A stretch of DNA of 64,000 bases from Scilla litardierei. Its lineage: Eukaryota; Streptophyta; Magnoliopsida; Asparagales; Asparagaceae. The notes under the pieces were generated by a model. It had not been told where the DNA came from and ran no database searches. It was given only the letters and a program-made list of their open reading frames with translations. The DNA lies in contig CM061139.1 in assembly GCA_030789695.1 (NCBI GenBank), positions 5,409,878 to 5,473,877 of the forward strand, in the 5' to 3' direction. How positions within the stretch are numbered: the first letter of the stretch is position 1; each line of letters opens with the position of its first letter. Made by a program: the position numbers and the translations under genes. Shown piece by piece: positions 57,221-64,000 of the stretch.

Positions 57221-59640
57221 GAGCTTTTACTGTTCCATTGGAAGGTTACTCATTCATTGCAAAATCTCTCAAGCTTTCATTTCCAAAGATCAAAGCTCTC
57301 AAATCCAAAGCCCTAAGTATTTCCAAATCTTGTTCTCTTGCTCTCCAACCTAGAACCAAAGAGTGATCTTCTAGGAAATTGATGCAGTCAAGAGAAAGGG
57401 CTTCTCCTCTCTTCCAAGAGAGTTCTTCAACACACATCACACTCCTCCTTCAAGTTCTACTTCAAGGCAGAGGTGATTGTAAGTGTTGTTTTCATTATTT
57501 CATAACTTTCGTTATTTGAGTTGTGCTCTAACGGCCGGTACCCACTATTCGTAATACGGCTGTGCGTATAGCAATCTCGAGTAACTGATTGGTTTTGTTG
57601 CTTTGTATGTGAGTCGTGTCGTTGATTCGCTAGGGCCGTAGCACCTTGGTTGCGTCCTTAGCAAGCCGACCCCCCGACGTGTGCCCAACTTGGAATTACT
57701 GTCGCCTTTGGACCCCGCATCCTTTGTTCGCTTTTCGTGCACGTAGTCTTGTTCATGCACGTATTTATTTTAGACTTTGTCTGTATCCGAACCCTATAGT
57801 GTGATATGCTGTTGTGACCCTCTCGAAGAATATTAAATTGTGGAATTAATTTGGAACGTCATTTCACGGGTCGTTCTCCCACGATTTGACTTTGTTCGCA
57901 GAGGCGTCGCGATTTTCATTTTTGTCTTGAGACGTTTTTATTTTTAGTTTCGTTTCTCATCGTCGAAATTGTGATCCGTCTTCTTAGTTTTGTTTCTTTC
58001 GACGGTACAGTCACCCCAGTATTTATCTTATATTTTTCGAGCCCCGTTTATCACACTTTCACAATATTTCCCAATCGGTTATATTTAATTCTAAGTTTAT
58101 AGATTTTTCTTAAACCCTCTTATTATTATTATTTACATTAGTTACTATCACATCCTAAATTATATTTCTAATAATTCCTTATTAATTAACTTTGACCCTA
58201 CCCATTTTCTTGAACCCACATGGCCGAATCATGAGGCTAACACACTCCTAGCCCACACACACACAGCACATGTTGGGCTTTTCAATCTTATAAACAATTG
58301 ATATAGTTGAAACCTATCCCTAGCTAACTTATCCTAGGCCCTACCCACGTGAGCATCTCTCCCCTATTAATAATAAAACCCTAGGTTAGTTTCTCTCCCT
58401 ACGAAGCGTGTAGCCGCCGCCGCCCCCATATTGATCACGCAACAACACAGCCCCGTAGCCATTCACGCATCCACCGGCCTTCCTCGACCCTTGCCCCGAC
58501 TCCCTCCACCTGTCTTCGTCGCCGTGGGTCCCATTCCTTATCAGAGTCGCCGCAGAACCGCCGGAAAAAGCCCCTCGAGCAGCAGATCCCGTTGCTGCGA
58601 GCAGCCGCTCGCAGCAGCTGCGGCAGCGGCCGCCGTCGCCGCTGCCACCTCCTCTGGTGTCCGTCGACCCCCTCGGCCCCTCGCTGCTGTCTGGGTCCCC
58701 CTCAGGCCGTCCAAGCTTGAAACAACGAGTGTTTCAGCTGTTTTGCATTTTTACGACGTATCGACACGTCGTATCGCCTCTTCGAAGTCCCCTCTGCTGT
58801 TGGGATCTTTTGACAGTCCTCTACATCTCCTAGGGGTGTTTTCTGATGTCATTATCATCCCCTACGATGCTCAACGTCGTAGTAACCATGTACGTTGATC
58901 CGTTTGTCCCAGTTCGTTGTTCCGGCTTCCCAGGAGCCGTAAAAACGTCTATCGACCACTTGCTTGCTGTTTGGACTCTTGCTCGCTGATCTGGTCGTTG
59001 TCCAAGGATCGGCGATCATAGGAATCTATTTTGGAATCTGGACTAGGAGCGCGTTCTATTATTTCAACCCCTGGCGTCGCTACCCGATGCCAGTGTAGCT
59101 CTCGCGTCGTGTAAGGGTAACTTTCTGAACACTTAGGACCCCCAACCCATGCATGCTAATCAAGATAAAAATCGGTATTTTAATTGTCTGGTAAATCACT
59201 AATAAAGATAATTTAATTTGGGACTGTAGGCTGGTGATCTGAGCACATAGGTAGACTGGACTGATTGGACGGTGTATTCAGAACGACTGATTGTAGGCAA
59301 GTGAAACTTGCCATCTTGTGTTTAGGCCATGTTTTAGGCCATTCCCTGTTTTAGCATAAAAGATACTATGTCACGAAATGATAAATCACCTAGACGCAAC
59401 TTTAAGATCTAGCTTGACAACGAAGCTAGATCTGTCACCCTGCCATGTCATTCATGCATTTTTGCCTGTCACGTTTAATTTCCATATCTGTACGCTCTTT
59501 ACCTTTGTGCTGCCATGCCTGTCACATTTAATTTCCTTATATGTACGCACATTAATTGTACCCATGCCATGCCATGCCATGCATCCTGATGTCAATCCAT
59601 GCTTGAATGTTGCATTCATAGCACACGCTACTTGTACTTG

Positions 59641-59858
59641 CTTGTTGAGGCTAGGCACCTGTGTTGGAGGCACAACCCTAGGCTAAATACACTTCCTGGC
59701 TCGTGATCCAGAAGCGGGCAACATGTGTTGGTCAAAAGCCAATGCCCGACTTGTTGAGGCTAGGCACCTACGTTGCAGGCACAACCCTATGCCAAATATA
59801 CTTCCTGGCTCATGATCCAAAAGCGGGCTACATGTGTTGGTCAAAAGCCAATGCCCGA
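59641..59858. repeat. 109-bp tandem duplication in the solo LTR
   Basis: Two copies, each starting CTTGTTGAGGCTAGGCACCT (59641 and 59750) and containing GCGGGC(A/T)ACATGTGTTGG. They differ at a few positions. Confidence 0.85.
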
Positions 59859-60004
59859 TTACATATGGAGGGGTAGGGTTAAGCGACCACTCAGCGTAAA
59901 AGTGTGCCCGTACAGCCACTTCAGCTGCAAGGCGTAAACTCTGAGCATGACATGTTTACTTGACTTGTAAAATCCGTGTGAATGTTTTAGTAGCTTTGCT
60001 ACCC

Positions 60005-60120
60005 ATGCCATGTCATACTTGTTGCCATGTTATACTTGTTGTCATGTTATACTTGCTGCCATGTCATACTTGTTGCCATGTTATACTTGCTGCCATGTCA
60101 TACTTATTGCATTGTCTCAC
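60005..60120. repeat. 17-bp tandem repeat in the solo LTR
   Basis: Six to seven copies of CCATGT(C/T)ATACTTG(T/C)TG in a row. Confidence 0.85.
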
Positions 60121-60712
60121 TTGTTGCATCCATGCATTAAAATGCCATGTCATCACACATTTTAGAACTGCTAAGTTGCTTTCCTTCTTTTAGTTTCCTT
60201 GCACAAGTCTCTTGTAGACTTGCTGACACGCGCCCTCGTCTCTTTTGGGTGTCGCAGGTTAGTTGTTGAGCCAGAGCCCGTTGCTGAGGATGAGGTGTTT
60301 GTTGACGTTGGGCCTGGGTCCACTGTTGACGTGGAGTACGAGGACACCAGTGACCAGTTGTAGAGACTTAGTTCTGTGTTGCTTTCAGCTTAGTTCTTAT
60401 TAGGTTGTTGGTGCGTAGCGCCGTTTCCTTTTCTGTACGTTTGTTATTTTTGTTGGCCATGCTTGGGCCTTTTAGACTCTTTTCCTCCTGGTGGCTTTTC
60501 TGTGATGTTGGACTTTATTTGTGGACATTTTGAGATTGGAATAAAATTATCTGTCTCTTTTCTTTTGTTATTATTTTTGTTCTATATCGTATTTGCAAGG
60601 ACATATACTTGGTTATTCCAGACGCTTTACAGACTGGAGCCTCACAGCTCCAAGTCTGAGCGGACTTTTCATGCCTCGCCTCCATTTTAGGGAAGCGGGT
60701 CGTGACATGTGC

Positions 60713-61080
60713 TCTCGGTTGTGAGAGTGGTTTTGCTTGCTCCCTGGTTGTGGGAGTCAAGGAAATCGATTGTATTCGATTGCACTTGTAGGGTTGCTAC
60801 AAGTTGGCTTTAAGGAAACCTCAAGTTAGGGTTCTAACTTGAGTATCCGGTGGGATCCGGGTGGTAGGGACGTAGGATTACCGGGAACATGTCGGGAGTT
60901 GACTTGGGTAATCCGAACCCTTGAAACATCTCTGCGTTTGCTTGTGTTTCATTTTGAGTTGTTTTTCTATTCCACACTATTTGTCGGATTGCATTTTATT
61001 TGGCGTAAATTCCTTTTAAATATGCATAAACACTATTCAACCCCCCTTCTAGTGTTTTGCCCATAGACAGGGTCCTTACA
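60713..61080 (+). repeat. 5' LTR of element F, second part
   Basis: Resumes TCTCGGTTGTGAGAG, homologous to C's LTR near 18896. It ends CTATTCAACCCCCCTTCTAG, then GACAGGGTCCTTACA. Confidence 0.83.
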
Positions 61081-61082
61081 AC

Positions 61083-61095
61083 TGGTATCAGAGCA
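61083..61095 (+). promoter_or_regulatory. Primer-binding site of element F
   Basis: TGGTATCAGAGCA, of initiator tRNA-Met complement type, two bases after the LTR. Confidence 0.87.
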
Positions 61096-61108
61096 CAATG
61101 TTATATCT

Positions 61109-63318
61109 ATGGCATCCAACAACAACAACGTATCTCCGCCTCCTTCGTACAACAATCACGATCGTGATGGAGCGTCCACACTTTTCGAAGGTCAATCTAC
61201 GGTATGTCCTCCACGTTTCAATGGTACTAATTTTGGCTATTGGAAGTGTAGGATGGAGACATTCCTTAGGAGTGCTTCACTTTGGAGAACTCTCCATAAG
61301 GAGTACGTCGAGCCCACCGAAGAGGATTTCGAGAAATGGACGACTTCTGAGAAGTCCACCGAAATCAACAATGCTAAAGCAATGAACACTCTTTATTGTG
61401 CGTTGGACCCGAATGAGTTCAACAAGATATGCACATGTAAGAGTGCATATCAAATTTGGAACAATCTCATTGTTACCCACGAGGGAACGAACATGGTAAA
61501 GCTTTCAAAGTTATATGTTGTCGTACAAAACTTCGATTTGTTTCATATGCAGGATAATGAGATCATTGCATCGATGTACGGACGCTTTATCGACATCACG
61601 AATGAATTGGAAGCCCTTGGCCAAATATACACCGAACCTAAAAAGGTAAGGAAGATCATCATGAGGATGACCTCCAAATGGGAAAGAAGAGCAATCGCCA
61701 TCGAGGAGGTCAATGACTTGAAGAACTACACCGTAGTGAATCTGATCGGGACTCTCATGTCTTATGAGGTAAGACGAGAGAATCGATTAAAGATTAGAGC
61801 AATGATGAATCCTTCGGAGGCCAAGAAAAAGCCTTGGCATTCAACGCCAATTCATCATCCTCCGATAGTGAGGAATCTGAAAACGAGATGGATTTGGGTG
61901 AAATGGCCCAAATGGCGAAGAAGTTCCAACGCTTCTTCCACAAAGGTAAATTTCCATCAAACAAATGTTTTGAGTCTACTAATGCTACTTCCTCTCTTTG
62001 CTATAAGTGTAATAAGCCAGGGCACATCAAGAGGGATTGCCCAATGCTAAACAACAAAGAGAAGTGGAAGGCATCGAAGTACCACAAGTCCGACAAGAAT
62101 AAGAGAGACAAGAAGAAAGGACTCGTAGGTACCTTTGACGACTCAAGTGATGACTCATCAAGCGATTCCGATGATGAGAAGGGTGAGAGCGCCCACATGT
62201 GTTTCATGGCCCTAGAAGACCCACTCTCCGATGAGAGTGATTTCGACATGGACGACACCGAGGTAACAATGGATGAACTTTGCATAGCTAATGAAGAACT
62301 ATTTGCTAAATACCAATCTTTAATCCTTAGATACACTAGCTTAAAGAAATCAAATGTTAGCAAGTCATCCATTCCATGCATTATCAACAATAACACCATT
62401 GTTGATACTTTAACTCTTGAGAAAGCAAACATAGCTTCTCAAAGTGTCACATTGAGAGATGAGGTGAATTCCCTCAAATCTCATCTAGATCAAACACATC
62501 CTAAGGATAATAGTGATCTAGTTACACGTCACACAAAATTGAGTTTAGAGAATGATTCTCTTAAAACTCAAGTGCACGAGCTCAAAGCACGGGTGTCCAC
62601 TTTGGATACCAATGTTTCTTCTATTAAGGAGAAATATGAGCTCATGTCCTCCCGTATTGTGAGATTCAATAAGGGAAAATGACAATTGGATGATTTGCTA
62701 GCAAACCAATTTCCGGCCACACATCGTGTTGGTCTGGGGTTTGTGAAAGCTAATTCATCTAATGATCGCACCTCCTATAGTGGTGTCACTATAGATTTTG
62801 TGAGGCCTTCCTCCGGTGCATCCACAAGTGGCGTCAAAGACACTATAGGTAGCAAACCTACCAAGAAAGTCACCACTTCACCTTCTCTTTATTTTGACAA
62901 GAAACCCACTAAGGGTGGAAACCAAAAGCAAGGCCATGCTTACATGTACACTAACACTCATCCACGTAGGAAACCTCCTACTTCACAAGTGGATAATCAT
63001 GACACATTTTATGCTCCGCACCCACGGACACGTACACAACCACACATGAGAAATACTCATGTACGTGCTCCTATACACCCATATGCTCATACGCATCATT
63101 CTTTCATGTATGCTCATCCTCCACATGTCATGCATGATCCATATGCTTCATATAATATGCATGTTCCCAAGTATACATATCATCCTAGAATGTACAATGC
63201 ATATCATCCTCCACATCTCTATGCTAGAAATCATGTTCCTAAGAAGCATGCACCACATAGAAATCCAACACATATGCATGCAACTAGGAAAAGGACTCCC
63301 AAGATTTACATTATTTAG
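61109..63318 (+). pseudogene. Element F gag (one frameshift, one stop)
   Basis: MASNNNNVSPPPSYNN starts at 61109. The capsid part reads FNGTNFGYWKCRMETFL, FNKICTCKSAYQIWNNL and FIDITNELEALG, then SYEVRRENRLK. A frameshift near 61830 leads to the frame with an acidic Ser-rich linker and the knuckle C-Y-K-C-N-K-P-G-H-I-K-R-D-C (about 61999-62040). Next come an acidic linker, coiled-coil-like heptads (62390-62680), a TGA stop at 62680 and a His/Tyr/Pro-rich tail to 63318. The domain order matches C. The equivalent of C's two lesions is absent, so F helps define C's original gag. Confidence 0.85.
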
Positions 63319-63501
63319 GGTCCTAAGAACACTAGTCTTAATGATAGGAATGATTATGTTGATTCCTATTTTCATAATGTGATTAGAAATAGTAACTATG
63401 TTGGGAAGCGGAAGTCCACTTGGACTTGGATTCCAAAGGGCTAATCCCCTTGGACCCAACAAACATTGGGTACCATAAGCTTATGGTATATTACATAGAT
63501 A

Positions 63502-64000
63502 CCCAAGAGAAAGAAGAAGAGCAATAACGGTCAAACTTGCTCTAAAGGGAAAGGACAGATTCTCGATAGTGGTTGCTCCAAACATATGACGGGAGATCCC
63601 TCATTGCTCTCCGAAGTAATTAGCATCAAGGATGGTGCAACGGTCACTTTTGGAGGTAATCAAAAGGGAACCATCATTGAAGTAGGTATCGTTGGTAATC
63701 TTTTCAAACCCTTAATTACTAACGTTTATCTTGTTAGTGGTTTGTGTCACAATCTCATTTCCATTAGTCAACTTTGTGACAAAGGTTACAAGGTAAAGTT
63801 TGGAGAAGGATTGTGTACAATTGTTGATTGTGATTCAAATGTTTTATTTTCCGGCATTAGGCGTAAAAATATTTATTATTTGAGCTTGCCTAAAACCCTA
63901 GAACATTGCTTAGTTGCTAACACAAGTGAACAACTATTATGGCATCGTCGTTTTGGTCATGTTCACTTTAAGCACTTATATAAGTTAGCTAAGCATGATC
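63502..64000 (+). CDS. Element F protease and start of integrase (partial)
   Basis: Open from 63502 to the window end with no stop. It begins with a basic segment PKRKKKSNN, then the protease active site I-L-D-S-G-C-S-K-H-M-T-G (about 63551-63586). The conserved ITNVYLVSGLCHNLISISQL follows (about 63716-63775), then the integrase zinc-binding start LLWHRRFGHVHF (about 63935). The Sirevirus DSGC variant is shared with C. The rest of pol lies outside the window. Confidence 0.85.

Larger units (their letters stand above)
56083..57526 (+). repeat. 5' LTR of element F, first part
   Basis: Starts TGTTGAGTATTGGACTTC. It carries the palindrome array and TATAAATA at 57213-57220. It is interrupted after TTGTGC, where the solo LTR begins. 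Confidence 0.83.
57527..60707 (+). repeat. Solo LTR, Tekay/Del chromovirus type, inside F's LTR
   Basis: 3181 bp starting TCTAACGGCCGG (probably TGTAAC with one mutation) and ending GGGAAGCGGGTCGTGACA. The 5-bp duplication is tgtgc at 57522-57526 and 60708-60712. No PBS, coding core or second LTR is present. The start, the GATATGC(T/C)GTTGTGA region and the last 450 bp resemble the LARD LTR read on the minus strand. An Ala/Pro-rich open frame near 58431-58898 lies in GC-rich DNA and is probably not a gene. It is most likely a recombination product. Confidence 0.8.
56083..64000 (+). mobile_element. Element F: Sirevirus-type Ty1/Copia, runs off the window
   Basis: The 5' LTR is 56083-57526 plus 60713-61080, followed by a PBS, gag, protease and the start of integrase. 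Gag and the LTR start (TGTTGAGTATTG) are close to C. The LTR tail (CAGGGTCCTTACA) and the palindromes are like D. The 3' half lies beyond 64000. A solo LTR of a different family splits its 5' LTR. Confidence 0.87.

Noticed and set aside
58431..58898. Pro/Ala-rich 155-residue open frame in the solo LTR
   Set aside because: GC-rich low complexity within an LTR with no recognisable domain. Could be promoter-proximal transcript sequence but not a supported gene.

Overview
The window is plant nuclear DNA made almost entirely of nested LTR retrotransposons. I see no host gene, rRNA gene, tRNA gene or CRISPR array. The evidence is the gag, protease, integrase, RT and RNase H signatures of Ty1/Copia and Ty3/Gypsy elements, TG...CA LTRs, tRNA primer-binding sites and 5-bp target duplications. 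The mix (Sirevirus-type and other Copia, Athila-like and Tat-like Gypsy, Tekay/Del-type chromovirus derivatives) points to an angiosperm with a large genome. The species cannot be told from this window.

Layout. 1-917 is the end of a Copia LTR sitting in a decayed Tat-like Gypsy pol (918-1605). Element A (2025-9278, minus strand) is a Copia element that keeps its 3' LTR, pol, gag and leader but has lost its PBS and 5' LTR. From 10118 to 55053 there is a deep nest. E, an Athila-like Gypsy element (10123-55048, TSD ctagg), contains D, a Sirevirus-type Copia (16327-51658). D's 5' LTR is split by C, a nearly complete Sirevirus-type Copia (17543-46869). C is split by B, a complete Copia of A's family (19290-26734, TSD cctag), and by a coding-free LARD-like element with 3.5-kb LTRs (27483-37269, TSD aaagg). 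The host of E is an unresolved remnant G (9279-10117 plus 55054-56082). From 56083 to the window end lies F, a relative of C, whose 5' LTR is split by a 3.2-kb solo LTR (57527-60707, TSD tgtgc) related to the LARD LTR.

State of the elements. None looks autonomous. B and C have all domains but carry stops and frameshifts. E and D have lost pol. The LARD-like element has no recognisable gene. A lacks its 5' LTR and part of RNase H.

Main observation. Five of the families carry arrays of short CpG-containing palindromes, each with its own vocabulary: CCGACTAG/CTAGTCGG in C, CAGTCGACTG in D and F, CTCGGTCGAGCAG in E, and GGCC-rich repeats in the leaders of A and B. In C, D and F the array lies just upstream of the LTR TATA box. 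In C and E the same vocabulary recurs in front of an extra 3' ORF whose product starts with an Arg/Lys-rich segment. Palindromic LTR repeats are known in Sireviruses. Their sharing with a Gypsy element, the switch of vocabulary between relatives and the second array before the extra ORF deserve a closer look.
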